A stretch of DNA of 64,000 nucleotides. Source: Bacillus_BD oryzisoli_A. Lineage in GTDB: Bacteria > Bacillota > Bacilli > Bacillales > Cytobacillaceae. Of the stretch, positions 7,684-16,386 are shown in pieces. The notes under the pieces are model-generated. The model ran no database searches and was not told the origin of the DNA. It saw nothing but the letters and a program-made list of their open reading frames with translations. Position 1 is the first letter of the stretch. Each line of letters opens with the position of its first letter. The position numbers and the translations under genes are program-made. Where the stretch lies: positions 1-64,000 of the forward strand of contig NZ_JBHZRC010000015.1 in assembly GCF_043641075.1 (NCBI RefSeq). Direction: 5' to 3'.

Positions 7684-8008
7684 CTTATGACCTCCTTCCT
7701 TCATAGAATAGCAGGATGAATCCGAATCCATCCGACTTTTCGCGAATGGGTTTTGCGGGGTTTGATAAAAGTAAAGCATACATCTTGTTAAAAGTTTATA
7801 ATTTGTCCTACACTTACTAAAAACAATGTATACGACAAAAATTGTAATATTCTATCATTTCTCTTCTCACATACAGAAAAAGAGATAACATGATTACATT
7901 CCGATACAGTATAGGCTCTATAGAAAACCTTATAAAACAGGTTAAAATGGTGATTTTATTGAAATCGATGCAATTCAAATTTCATAAAAAATTTTTTCTA
8001 AAAAAAAC
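7684..8008. other. Divergent intergenic region, mostly AT-rich
   Basis: 325 bp between the AraC-type start and the LacI promoter. It is strongly AT-rich. No gene and no convincing structured RNA was seen; promoters for the AraC gene must lie at its left end but no clear -35/-10 pair could be picked. Confidence 0.4.
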
Positions 8009-8037
8009 TTGAAATTACAAATGTAATCGATTACACT
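8009..8037 (+). promoter_or_regulatory. Promoter of the LacI-type regulator with embedded operator
   Basis: TTGAAA (8009-8014), a 17-bp spacer and TACACT (8032-8037). The operator TGTAATCGATTACA (8022-8035) fills the spacer and enters the -10 box, a layout that implies repression, most simply autoregulation. Confidence 0.65.
8020..8037. promoter_or_regulatory. Operator copy 1, AATGTAATCGATTACACT
   Basis: 14-bp perfect palindrome TGTAATCGATTACA within an 18-bp block repeated identically at 9119-9136 and 9179-9196. It is also an exact match to the CcpA cre consensus WTGNAANCGNWWNCA (8021-8035). Confidence 0.8.
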
Positions 8038-8072
8038 ACAAACATAGAGAAGAAACCGAAAGGAAAAATGAA

Positions 8073-9071
8073 ATGGTTAGAATAGCAGATGTTGCGAAAT
8101 TGGCTAATGTTTCCACTGCAACAGTATCCAGAGTACTAAGTAACACTGGTAAGGTTAAAAAGGAAACATCTGAAAAAGTGTTAGCAGCTATAAAGCAACT
8201 AAATTATCAACCGAATATACTGGCTAGACAACTTAGAACACTAGAAACAAAAACCATCCTTGTGGTTGTCCCGGATATTTCAAATCCATTCTTCTCAAAA
8301 GTGCTGCGGGGAATAGAGGTAGTTGCCGATGAAAATGGTTACCAAGTCCTTCTAGGTGATACGATTAATAAGCCTGAACATGAAATTGCTTTTCTGGATA
8401 TTTTACGTCAAAAAAAAGCTGACGGAATGATTTTGTTAACAGCAAGAAGTGACCGCAAATCTCTAGAGCAATTAACTAAAGAATATCCTGTTGTATTAGC
8501 ATGTGAATATATAGAAGGTGCAGCAATCCCAACTGTTTCAATCGATAATATCAGCAGTGCAAGAAAGATTACAGAGCATCTAATCCAATTGCAGCACGAA
8601 CGAATTGCAACAATAACCGGACCTTTACATGTTGTGTTAGGACGGGACCGTTTAAAGGGATTTCAACAGGCAATGACACAATATAGTCTGCCATTAGATC
8701 AATGTTTAATACAAGAAGGGGATTTCACTTTAGAAAGCGGCTGTAATCAAATGTTAAAATTGTTAGCTCTGGAAAATCCGCCTACTGCTGTCTTTGCTGC
8801 AAATGATGAAATGGCTATGGGTGCTATCAAAGCAATTAAATCTAAAGGTTTAAAAGTACCAAATGATATTGCTGTTGTTGGTTTTGATGATATTAAATTC
8901 GCTTCCATATTCGAGCCAGCTCTTACAACTATTTCACAACCAACCTTTGAGATAGGAGAAAAGGCAATTGAATTGCTGATTAGCTTGATAAATAATAAAC
9001 CGATTCAAAAAGAGCAATATATATTAGAGGATAAATTAATCATTAGAGAATCATGTGGGAAGTTTAAATAG
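8073..9071 (+). CDS. LacI-family transcriptional regulator of the sugar operon
   Basis: 332 residues. The N-terminal helix-turn-helix and hinge (IADVAKLANVSTATVSRVLSN, residues 4-24) are typical LacI/GalR, followed by a periplasmic-binding-protein-like sugar-sensing core (residues about 60-330) with VVPDISNPFF, NDEMAMGAI and VVGFDDI. It precedes the ABC/dehydrogenase operon in the same direction. Identical palindromic operators lie at its own promoter and twice before the operon, so it probably represses both until the substrate or a derivative binds. The effector is unknown. Confidence 0.9.
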   Translation: MVRIADVAKLANVSTATVSRVLSNTGKVKKETSEKVLAAIKQLNYQPNILARQLRTLETKTILVVVPDISNPFFSKVLRGIEVVADENGYQVLLGDTINKPEHEIAFLDILRQKKADGMILLTARSDRKSLEQLTKEYPVVLACEYIEGAAIPTVSIDNISSARKITEHLIQLQHERIATITGPLHVVLGRDRLKGFQQAMTQYSLPLDQCLIQEGDFTLESGCNQMLKLLALENPPTAVFAANDEMAMGAIKAIKSKGLKVPNDIAVVGFDDIKFASIFEPALTTISQPTFEIGEKAIELLISLINNKPIQKEQYILEDKLIIRESCGKFK

Positions 9072-9114
9072 TGAGCACTATGGGTTTGTTACAATAAAAC
9101 TCATTCTCTCCTAT

Positions 9115-9143
9115 ATGAAATGTAATCGATTACACTATACAAT
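9115..9143 (+). promoter_or_regulatory. Likely promoter of the sugar operon, operator inside the spacer
   Basis: ATGAAA (9115-9120), a 17-bp spacer that contains the whole operator 9121-9134, and TACAAT (9138-9143). A second operator copy lies about 30 bp after the expected start site, where it could act as a roadblock or for looping. Confidence 0.5.
9119..9136. promoter_or_regulatory. Operator copy 2
   Basis: Identical 18-bp block to that at 8020-8037, with the TGTAATCGATTACA palindrome at 9121-9134. Confidence 0.8.
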
Positions 9144-9178
9144 AAATAGAAATGTAACGAAATATTTTTTTGATAACG

Positions 9179-9196
9179 AATGTAATCGATTACACT
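9179..9196. promoter_or_regulatory. Operator copy 3
   Basis: Identical 18-bp block, palindrome at 9181-9194, exactly 60 bp downstream of copy 2. The spacing is close to a whole number of helical turns, which would favour cooperative binding. Confidence 0.8.
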
Positions 9197-9309
9197 CATA
9201 TAACAATGCATTATATTCATTCTTATTTTTTAAGGTGGTGGTGCGTTACAACGTTTTGCTAATAACATCCTAATTAAGTAAGTAATTTTTAATAATGGAG
9301 GAATAGATC

Positions 9310-10125
9310 ATGACAGTTAAATTTGGATATGTAACAAATACTTGGGGAGGCGTTGTAGGCCATCCTGCTGGAGTAACTTCTATTAAAGATTCATATTACC
9401 TTGCTAATGGATCAACGGAAGAAGCTCTAAAGGACATCTCAAGTGCTGGTTATGTTGGATTTGAATTATTTGATGGAAACCTCATGCAATATATAGATCG
9501 AAAAGAAGAATTCCTAAAACAAATCAACGAAAACTCTTTAAAGTTTGTCGGAGTGTATACTGGCGGGAACTTCATTTATCCAGGGATTTTAGAAGAAGAA
9601 ATAGCAAAAATTGAAAGAGTTGCAGCTTTTGCATCAGAGTTAGGTGCTGAACATCTTATCATAGGTGGAGGTGCAGTTCGTTCAGGAGGAATAGAAGAGA
9701 GTGATTTTGAAGCATTAGCTTCAGCACTAGATAGAATAGTAGAAATTGCTGAGAAAAATAACTTAATTGCAAGTTACCACCCTCACCTTGGAACATGTGT
9801 AGAATCGCCGGATCAGCTGGACAAGCTTATGCCTTTAACGAAAATCAATTTATGTCCGGACACTGCTCATATTGAAGCTGGAGGCGGAGATCCAGTAGAG
9901 GTAATGAGAAAATATATTGATCGCATTAAATATGTCCACTTTAAGGATTTTGGAAATGGCGAATTTCAACCATTAGGTGTTGGCCACCAAAAGTTTGAAG
10001 AAATGGCTGCCATTTTACATGAAGCTGGTTATGAAGGCTGGATTACGGTTGAGCTAGACAGCTACCCAGATCCAAAGGAAGGTGCCGTTATCAGTCGCAA
10101 ATATCTTTCACGATTTGAAAAATAA
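9310..10125 (+). CDS. Sugar phosphate isomerase/epimerase-like TIM-barrel protein (candidate levoglucosan-pathway LgdB enzyme)
   Basis: 271 residues with GGAGGAA before the ATG. It belongs to the AP-endonuclease-2/IolE/xylose-isomerase-like TIM barrel family: GFELFDGNLM near residue 51, a metal-ligand Glu/His/Asp set seen in ASYHPHLGTCVESPD, CPDTAHIEAGG, YVHFKDFG and the C-terminal ITVELDSYPDP. First gene of the operon. In the levoglucosan pathway, two barrels of this class carry out beta-elimination and hydration of the 3-keto sugar; which one this is cannot be told from sequence. Confidence 0.8.
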   Translation: MTVKFGYVTNTWGGVVGHPAGVTSIKDSYYLANGSTEEALKDISSAGYVGFELFDGNLMQYIDRKEEFLKQINENSLKFVGVYTGGNFIYPGILEEEIAKIERVAAFASELGAEHLIIGGGAVRSGGIEESDFEALASALDRIVEIAEKNNLIASYHPHLGTCVESPDQLDKLMPLTKINLCPDTAHIEAGGGDPVEVMRKYIDRIKYVHFKDFGNGEFQPLGVGHQKFEEMAAILHEAGYEGWITVELDSYPDPKEGAVISRKYLSRFEK

Positions 10126-10149
10126 AAGAAACTATTTGGGGGAGAAACC

Positions 10150-11319
10150 ATGAAAAAGAAACTAGCGGTCTTAGCGATGTCGGTATTACTAAGCAGTACA
10201 GCACTAATGGGATGTGGCAGCAACTCAAGTACTTCAGGTAAAGATGAAAGTGCGAAGCAGGAAACATCTATAAGCACTTCTGGACCCCTTACAATTAACC
10301 AAAAAATAAATGGAGATCAGGAAATTCTAAGTAAAGGTCCTTCTGGGGAAACGGCAGTATCAGCAAAAACACTTCAATTAACTGAAGATGAATTGGCAAA
10401 AATCAAAGAAGGTAAATATAAAGCTGCCATTGTTATGCACTATGCTGGTAATGACTGGGCAACTGCACAAATTAACGGCTTAAAGGCAGCTTTTGAAAGA
10501 ATGGGGATTGAAGTAGTTGCTGTAACGGATGCTCAATTCAAAGCAGAAAAACAAGTATCTGACATCGAAACAGTTCTAGCAAAAGATCCAGATATCATCA
10601 TTAGTATCCCGGTTGATGCTGTATCAACTGCAAATGCATACAAAAAAGCTGCAGAAGCAGGAGTAAAAGTTGTATTTATGGATAACGTACCAAGCGGATT
10701 ACAGGCTGGTAAAGATTACATTAGTGTTGTATCTGCGGATAACTATGGAAATGGCGTTGTTGCTGCGGATATCATGGCTAAGGAACTTGACGGAAAAGGA
10801 AAAATTGGTGTCGTTTATCATGATGCAGACTTCTTTGTAACGAAGCAACGAACAGAAGCATTTGAAAAGACAATCCAAGAAAAGTATCCAGATATCAAAA
10901 TTGTTGCACGTGGCGGTATAGCAAGTGAAAGCGATGGGGAAAAGGTGACATCAGGTTTGTTGACAAAAAATCCTGATCTTGATGGACTGTTTGTAGTTTG
11001 GGATGTGCCTGCTGAGGGAGCATTAGCAGCAGTTCGTACAGCTGGGAAAGAAGACATGGTTATTACAACAATCGACCTTGGCACAAACGTAGCACTTGCT
11101 ATTGCATCCGGTGGAAATATTAAAGGTCTTGGTGCTCAATTACCATTTGACCAAGGAATCTCTGAAGCAATCTTAGCAGGTTATGGTCTATTAGGCAAGG
11201 AAGCTCCAGCATATGTAGCGGTTCCCGCGCTTAGTGTGACACAAGATAATGTATTAGATTCTTGGAAACTTGTTTATTCTACTGATGCACCTGAGACAAT
11301 TCAAAACGCAGCTAAATAA
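10150..11319 (+). CDS. Sugar ABC transporter substrate-binding lipoprotein (ribose type)
   Basis: 389 residues, with GGGGGAG before the ATG. The signal peptide ends in the lipobox ALMGC (Cys near 22), followed by a Ser/Thr-rich linker, so the protein is anchored outside the membrane. The rest is a type-1 periplasmic-binding fold (AIVMHYAGNDWATAQINGL, DIIISIPVDAVST, GVVYHDADFF, NPDLDGLFVVWDVPAEGA), as in RbsB-like proteins. It delivers the sugar to the ATPase and permease encoded at 12705-15177. A dehydrogenase gene is inserted between them. Confidence 0.9.
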   Translation: MKKKLAVLAMSVLLSSTALMGCGSNSSTSGKDESAKQETSISTSGPLTINQKINGDQEILSKGPSGETAVSAKTLQLTEDELAKIKEGKYKAAIVMHYAGNDWATAQINGLKAAFERMGIEVVAVTDAQFKAEKQVSDIETVLAKDPDIIISIPVDAVSTANAYKKAAEAGVKVVFMDNVPSGLQAGKDYISVVSADNYGNGVVAADIMAKELDGKGKIGVVYHDADFFVTKQRTEAFEKTIQEKYPDIKIVARGGIASESDGEKVTSGLLTKNPDLDGLFVVWDVPAEGALAAVRTAGKEDMVITTIDLGTNVALAIASGGNIKGLGAQLPFDQGISEAILAGYGLLGKEAPAYVAVPALSVTQDNVLDSWKLVYSTDAPETIQNAAK

Positions 11320-11343
11320 TAGAAAAGATAATAGGAGGAATAC

Positions 11344-12522
11344 ATGATGAAAAAATTAAACGTTGGAATGATTGGCGGAGGATTTATGGGAAAGGCGCAT
11401 GCACTTGCATATGCGGGAATGCCGATGTTTTTTTGGCCGGCACCAGCCATTCCACACCGCCATACATTAGTTGATGTTACTGAGGAAATTGCTAAAGATG
11501 CTGCTGCAAAATTAGGTTTTGACAACTATGCAACAGATTGGAGAGAAGTAATTAACAATCCTGAAATCGATATCATTGATATCGTGACACCAAATAATAC
11601 TCATGCTGAGATTGCAATTGCTGCAGCTAAAGCCGGCAAGCATGTTATTTGCGAAAAACCATTAGCATTAGGAGCAGAGCAGGCTAAGGAAATGTTAGAT
11701 GCTGTAACAGAAGCTGGCGTTAGACATATGGTTGCATTCAACTATAGAAGAACACCTGCTGTTGCATTGGCAAAAAAATATATTGAAGAAGGTAGAATTG
11801 GAAAAATCTTAAGCTTCAGAGGAACTTATTTACAAGATTGGTCTGCTGATCCTAATTCACCTCTTTCATGGCGCTTCCAAAAGAAAGTAGCTGGATCTGG
11901 AGCACTTGGAGATATCGGTACACATGTTGTTGACTTTGCCCGTTATTTAGTTGGTGAAATTACGGATGTAAATGCTGTAACCAAAACGTGGATCCCAGAA
12001 AGACCACTTCAGACAGGCGGAGCAGATAAATTAGGTACAGTAAAAAGTGTTGAAGATGCTCCTAAAGGTGCAGTTGACGTAGATGATGAGTTTATCACAA
12101 TGGTTAAATTCGATAATGGCGCTATTGGAAGTATCGAAGCTACTCGTAATGCATGGGGTAGAAATAACTTCTTAACATTTGAAATTCACGGTGAAAAAGG
12201 CTCTTTATACTTTAACTACGAGCGCCGCGATGAGCTTCAAGTATGCTTTGCAGATGATCCATCAGATGCAAAAGGTTTTAGAACTGTTTACACAGGACCT
12301 GCCACACCATACGGCGAAGGGTTATGGCCAATCCCTGCCTTAGGAATTGGTTATGGAGAAACAAAGATTATTGAAACATATGATTTCTTTAAATCTATTG
12401 TTGAGGGCACTGAAGTATCACCAAACTTTAATGACGGATATCGTATTGAAGCAATTGCTGATGCAATCCTTGAGTCTGCTGAAAAAGGCGAATGGATAAG
12501 CCTTGAGAAGGTTTTGGCGTAG
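11344..12522 (+). CDS. Gfo/Idh/MocA oxidoreductase, candidate levoglucosan dehydrogenase
   Basis: 392 residues, with AGGAGG before the ATG (a second ATG follows at once). An N-terminal Rossmann fold has GMIGGGFMGKAHA (residues 8-20), then the family EKPLA motif (CEKPLALG, near 101) and the C-terminal substrate domain with GDIGTHVVDFARYL (active-site Asp and His). The MPMFFWPAPAIP insert after the first helix and the WSADPNSPLSWRF segment are features I associate with levoglucosan 3-dehydrogenase-type members, but that is from memory. The proposed reaction is NAD-dependent oxidation at C3 of an anhydro- or glycosyl-sugar. It is tightly linked to importer genes. Confidence 0.82.
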   Translation: MMKKLNVGMIGGGFMGKAHALAYAGMPMFFWPAPAIPHRHTLVDVTEEIAKDAAAKLGFDNYATDWREVINNPEIDIIDIVTPNNTHAEIAIAAAKAGKHVICEKPLALGAEQAKEMLDAVTEAGVRHMVAFNYRRTPAVALAKKYIEEGRIGKILSFRGTYLQDWSADPNSPLSWRFQKKVAGSGALGDIGTHVVDFARYLVGEITDVNAVTKTWIPERPLQTGGADKLGTVKSVEDAPKGAVDVDDEFITMVKFDNGAIGSIEATRNAWGRNNFLTFEIHGEKGSLYFNYERRDELQVCFADDPSDAKGFRTVYTGPATPYGEGLWPIPALGIGYGETKIIETYDFFKSIVEGTEVSPNFNDGYRIEAIADAILESAEKGEWISLEKVLA

Positions 12523-12540
12523 TAGAAGAACAACATTAAA

Positions 12541-12575
12541 TAGAGGCTGCTATTTATTAGCTGCCTCTAATAAAA
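12541..12575 (+). promoter_or_regulatory. Hairpin after the first dehydrogenase gene
   Basis: TAGAGGC pairs with GCCTCTA across about 15 nt; an A run, not a T run, follows on the plus strand, so it is a weak terminator at best and may protect the upstream mRNA. Confidence 0.4.
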
Positions 12576-12598
12576 AAATGCTAAAAAACATAGTTGAT

Positions 12599-12662
12599 TG
12601 TTGACTTTCGTTACAGGTATGTAGATCATTTGAAATCGAAATACCTGTAATGGAAATCAACA
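12599..12662 (+). repeat. 21-bp imperfect inverted repeat within the sugar operon
   Basis: Arms at 12599-12619 and 12642-12662 match at 18 of 21 positions, with the differences compatible with G-U or A-C pairing, around a 22-nt loop. It sits 43 bp before the ABC ATPase start and is not followed by a T run. It splits the operon between binding protein plus dehydrogenase and the rest. Confidence 0.7.
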
Positions 12663-12704
12663 GTTAAGCTTAAGCAAAGCCTAATAAAAAGAAGGTGAGT
12701 TACG

Positions 12705-14204
12705 TTGGAAAACACAGTTCTGGAAATGAAAAATATATCAAAATCCTTTAATGGAATTAATGTTCTAAACTCTGTCAATTTCTCTGTCAGGAAAGGTGAA
12801 GTGCATGCCTTGATGGGCGGAAATGGTGCGGGGAAATCCACATTAATGAAAATTCTAACGGGTGTCTATACAGCTGATGATGGTGAGATTCTGATTGATG
12901 GAAATAAAGTAGTAATAAACGATATGAAGGATGCTAGGAAAAATTACATTTCAATGATTTTCCAGGAATTTAGTTTAATTCCTACTTTGACAGTAGCGCA
13001 GAATATTTTTTTAACAAGAGAGTCTAAAAACTCACTAGGTATTTTAAATGATAAAGAAGCAATTGAGCGAACGAAAGAATTGTTGAAAGAACTAGAAGTG
13101 GATATTGATCCGAATGATGTTGTTGCAAAATTAGGTGTTGGATATTGGCAAATGACTGAAATTGCAAAGGCACTTTCCCAAGAAGCAAAAATCTTGATCA
13201 TGGATGAACCATCATCCTCATTAACTAAGAATGAAACAGAAATTCTTTTCGCTTTTATCGAAAAGCTTAAACGTAAAGGGATTTCGATCATCTATATATC
13301 TCACAGGATGGAGGAAATTTTTGAGGTTTGTGATCGTATAACCATCCTGCGTGACGGTAAAAATGTCGTGACTGAAAATATTAAAGACATCAGCATGGAA
13401 ACAGTTGTCCAAAATATTGTTGGTGTTGAAATGGATAAAGCATTTGAATGGGTTGAGAGAACCTATACAACTGATGTTACACCGGTTTTGGAAGTGAAAA
13501 ATTTAGCATCAGGTAAAAGAGTTCAAGATGTCAGCTTCAAACTATATCCAGGAGAAATATTAGGGATTGCTGGTTTGATGGGAAGCGGCAGATCAGAAGT
13601 GGCTCGTTCCATCTTCGGAATGGACCCAATTGACAAGGGTGAAGTATTTGTTAAAGGGGAAAAGAAATCCATTCAATCCTCTAAAGACGCCATAAATAAT
13701 GGAATGGCACTTATTCCTGAAGATAGAAGGGTACAGGGGCTTGTTCTAGACCATAGTGTTAAGGATAATATGATTCTCCCAATCCTTTCTAAATTAAAAA
13801 AGGGTTTCACAATTGATAACAAGAAAGCAAATGATATTGCTGAGAAGCTAGTAAGAAAGCTGAATATTAAAACTGATGATATCTTCAAAACTACTAAACT
13901 ATTATCAGGCGGAAATCAACAAAAAATAGTATTAGCAAAATGGTTAGCCAATAATCCAGATGTATTAATTTTGGATGAACCGACAATTGGTGTGGATATC
14001 GGAGCTAAAACTGAAATTATCGAAATCATTCGTGAATTAGCGAATGACGGAAAAGGTATATTAGTGATTTCATCAGAACTTCCTGAGCTACTGGCTGTAA
14101 GTGATAGAGTTATCGTAATGCACGAAGGCAAAGATCTCAAGGAGATGAATCGAAGAGAAATTCATTCAGAGGAGGAGCTTCAGCATGCAATCCAAGGATA
14201 TTAA
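12705..14204 (+). CDS. Sugar ABC transporter ATP-binding protein (RbsA/MglA type)
   Basis: 499 residues, starting at TTG with GAAGGTGAG upstream. Two fused nucleotide-binding domains: Walker A GGNGAGKST near residue 40, LSQEAKILIMDEPSSS as Walker B of domain 1, then a second domain from about 255 with degenerate Walker A (GLMGSGRSE), an intact LSGGNQQK signature and VLILDEPTIGVD. This tandem layout with an inactive second P-loop is typical of CUT2 monosaccharide importers. It powers uptake with the permease encoded next, which it overlaps by 20 nt. Confidence 0.93.
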   Translation: MENTVLEMKNISKSFNGINVLNSVNFSVRKGEVHALMGGNGAGKSTLMKILTGVYTADDGEILIDGNKVVINDMKDARKNYISMIFQEFSLIPTLTVAQNIFLTRESKNSLGILNDKEAIERTKELLKELEVDIDPNDVVAKLGVGYWQMTEIAKALSQEAKILIMDEPSSSLTKNETEILFAFIEKLKRKGISIIYISHRMEEIFEVCDRITILRDGKNVVTENIKDISMETVVQNIVGVEMDKAFEWVERTYTTDVTPVLEVKNLASGKRVQDVSFKLYPGEILGIAGLMGSGRSEVARSIFGMDPIDKGEVFVKGEKKSIQSSKDAINNGMALIPEDRRVQGLVLDHSVKDNMILPILSKLKKGFTIDNKKANDIAEKLVRKLNIKTDDIFKTTKLLSGGNQQKIVLAKWLANNPDVLILDEPTIGVDIGAKTEIIEIIRELANDGKGILVISSELPELLAVSDRVIVMHEGKDLKEMNRREIHSEEELQHAIQGY

Positions 14205-15177
14205 GGTCAATAATCAAATGAGTAATGATGTATCACTAAGTTTTCTAAAAAAGTTTGATTGGCGAAATTATATTGTTTACTTTGCTTTTATTGGTGTAAT
14301 TATTTATTTCTCTGTCACATTATATGATGATGGATTCGTTTCAACTGATAATATGATGAACATTATCCGCCAAACAGCCATGATCACAATTATGGCCGTG
14401 GCAATGACTTTTGTCATCAGCTCTGCTGAAATAGATCTTTCTATTGGTTCAATTACCGCTCTATCTTCACTTTTCGCGGCACTTGCCATTCAATCGGGAT
14501 TTGGATTTATTGGAGGTCTTGCAGCAGGCTTAGCAACTGGGTTGGCAGTGGGATTCATCAATGGGATTTTAATTACAAAAATTAAGATTCCATCATTTCT
14601 AGTTACGCTTGGAACGATGGGAATCATAAGTGGTACGGCTATGTGGGTTACGGATACAGCACCGATTCCAATTCTTGATCAAACCTTTAATTTTATCTTT
14701 GGTGCCGGAGAAATTGGCCCGATTCCAATTATCTTTATATGGACAATTATTGTAGTAGTGATTGGACATATTTTATTACGCAAGACATCATTTGGTAGAC
14801 AAACGTTAGCAACAGGTGGAAATGAAAGTGCAGCAAAATTCTCAGGTATTAATACTGCAAAAATTAAACTCTATGCATTTATGGGAACAGGATTAGCAGC
14901 AGGCTTTGCTGGAATTTTATATGCAGGCCGTATGCAAGCAGGTCGTTATACCTTTGGACAAGGGGATGAAATGTCAGTTATTGCTGCTGTAATTCTGGGT
15001 GGAACAGCATTAGCAGGCGGTACTGGTACCATTATTGGGACAGTAGTCGGTTCCCTAATGATAGGGGTTATTAATAACGGACTAATTATCATGGGACTTG
15101 ATGTCAGCCAGCAAATGATCATCAGAGGTTTAATTATCATTTTAGCGGTTGCACTTGGACGTAAATCAGTTCGATAA
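14185..15177 (+). CDS. Sugar ABC transporter permease (RbsC type)
   Basis: 330 residues with 8-10 membrane helices and the BPD_transp_2 layout. The signature region is seen in MAVAMTFVISSAEIDLSIGS and GGNESAAKFSGINTAKIK. The start (ATG 14185) lies inside the 3' end of the ATPase gene, with GGAGG just before it, so translation is coupled. It likely works as a homodimer. The only permease of the cluster, as expected for a CUT2 system. Confidence 0.92.
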   Translation: MQSKDIKVNNQMSNDVSLSFLKKFDWRNYIVYFAFIGVIIYFSVTLYDDGFVSTDNMMNIIRQTAMITIMAVAMTFVISSAEIDLSIGSITALSSLFAALAIQSGFGFIGGLAAGLATGLAVGFINGILITKIKIPSFLVTLGTMGIISGTAMWVTDTAPIPILDQTFNFIFGAGEIGPIPIIFIWTIIVVVIGHILLRKTSFGRQTLATGGNESAAKFSGINTAKIKLYAFMGTGLAAGFAGILYAGRMQAGRYTFGQGDEMSVIAAVILGGTALAGGTGTIIGTVVGSLMIGVINNGLIIMGLDVSQQMIIRGLIIILAVALGRKSVR

Positions 15178-15207
15178 GATATTGCGGTTTGGATAGGAGG
15201 AAATAAC

Positions 15208-16386
15208 ATGGAGAAAATTAAGGTTGGAGTAATTGGTACAGGTTTTATTGGGCCAACTCATATAGAAGCAATTAGAAGACTGGGTTTTGCCGAAGTAGTA
15301 GGATTAGCGGAAACAAATCAGGAGGCTGCTGAAAAAAAGGCAGCTGAGTTGGGGATTCCAAAAGCATTTGGAGATTATCGTGAAATGCTTCAAGATCCTG
15401 AGATTCAAGTTATTCATAACTGTACGCCAAATCATCTTCATTTTCCAATCACGAAGGAGATTATCTTAGCTGGCAAGCATGTAGTATCAGAAAAACCCTT
15501 AGCCATGAATAGTGAGGAGTCTGCTGAACTAGTTGCATTGGCAAAACAGCATGGTGTGGTTCATGGTGTAAACTTCAATTATCGCCAGTTTGCTAGCGTG
15601 CAAAATCTACAAGCGAAAATTGCAAATGGAGATCTTGGAAAAGTAAACATTGTTCACGGTGGCTATTTACAGGACTGGCTTTTATATGATACGGATTTTA
15701 ACTGGCGCATGAATCCTGAAATTGGTGGAAAGTCGAGAGCTGTTGCCGATATCGGCTCCCACTGGTGTGATACCGTTCAATATGTAACTGGAAAGAAAAT
15801 TGTTGAAGTATTTGCTGATCTGGCAACAGTTATTCCGATAAGGAAAAAACCGAAATCGGCAGTGGCAACCTTTAGTACACAAGATCCTTCTGAGATCGAG
15901 TACGAGGATGTGCCGATTGGAACAGAAGACTATGCTTCAGTTCTAGTCCGCTTTGAAGACGGTTCAAGAGGTGTATTTACCGTATCGCAGGTAAGCGCAG
16001 GTCGTAAAAATCATCTTCATTTTGAAATTGCCGGCAGTAAATGTTCTGCATCCTGGAATCAAGAAGAGCCTGAGAAGGTATGGTTCGGTTACCGGGATAA
16101 ACCAAACGAGGTTCTTCTTGCTGATGCAAGCCTGTTTGCAGCGGAAGCAAGGGGTGCCATCCATCATCCGGGAGGACATAACGAAGGATGGCCTGATGCG
16201 TTGAAAAATATGATGAAAAACTATTATTCTTTCATTCGTGACGGTAAGAGTCTGATAACAGATAAGCCAAACTTTGCAACATTTGAAGACGGACATATTT
16301 CGATGTGTATTACAGATGCTATTTTAGAAAGTAACGCAAAACAGCAATGGGTAAAGGTTGAAACGAAGAAGGAGGTTTCTATATGA
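15208..16386 (+). CDS. Gfo/Idh/MocA oxidoreductase, candidate 3-keto-glucose reductase
   Basis: 392 residues, with ATAGGAGG before the ATG. Rossmann motif GVIGTGFIGPTHIEA at residues 7-21, SEKPLAMNSEE near 96-106, and ADIGSHWCDTVQYV near 180 with the conserved Asp and His. Same length as the paralogue at 11344 but clearly diverged, so the two probably act on different substrates or in opposite directions. In the levoglucosan scheme the second Gfo/Idh enzyme (LgdC) reduces 3-keto-D-glucose to glucose. Stop overlaps the next start by 4 nt. Confidence 0.8.
   Translation: MEKIKVGVIGTGFIGPTHIEAIRRLGFAEVVGLAETNQEAAEKKAAELGIPKAFGDYREMLQDPEIQVIHNCTPNHLHFPITKEIILAGKHVVSEKPLAMNSEESAELVALAKQHGVVHGVNFNYRQFASVQNLQAKIANGDLGKVNIVHGGYLQDWLLYDTDFNWRMNPEIGGKSRAVADIGSHWCDTVQYVTGKKIVEVFADLATVIPIRKKPKSAVATFSTQDPSEIEYEDVPIGTEDYASVLVRFEDGSRGVFTVSQVSAGRKNHLHFEIAGSKCSASWNQEEPEKVWFGYRDKPNEVLLADASLFAAEARGAIHHPGGHNEGWPDALKNMMKNYYSFIRDGKSLITDKPNFATFEDGHISMCITDAILESNAKQQWVKVETKKEVSI

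Noticed and set aside
9055..9273. 72-codon ORF after the LacI-type gene
   Set aside because: It covers the operators and promoter of the sugar operon, has no ribosome binding site and reads as AT-rich noise.
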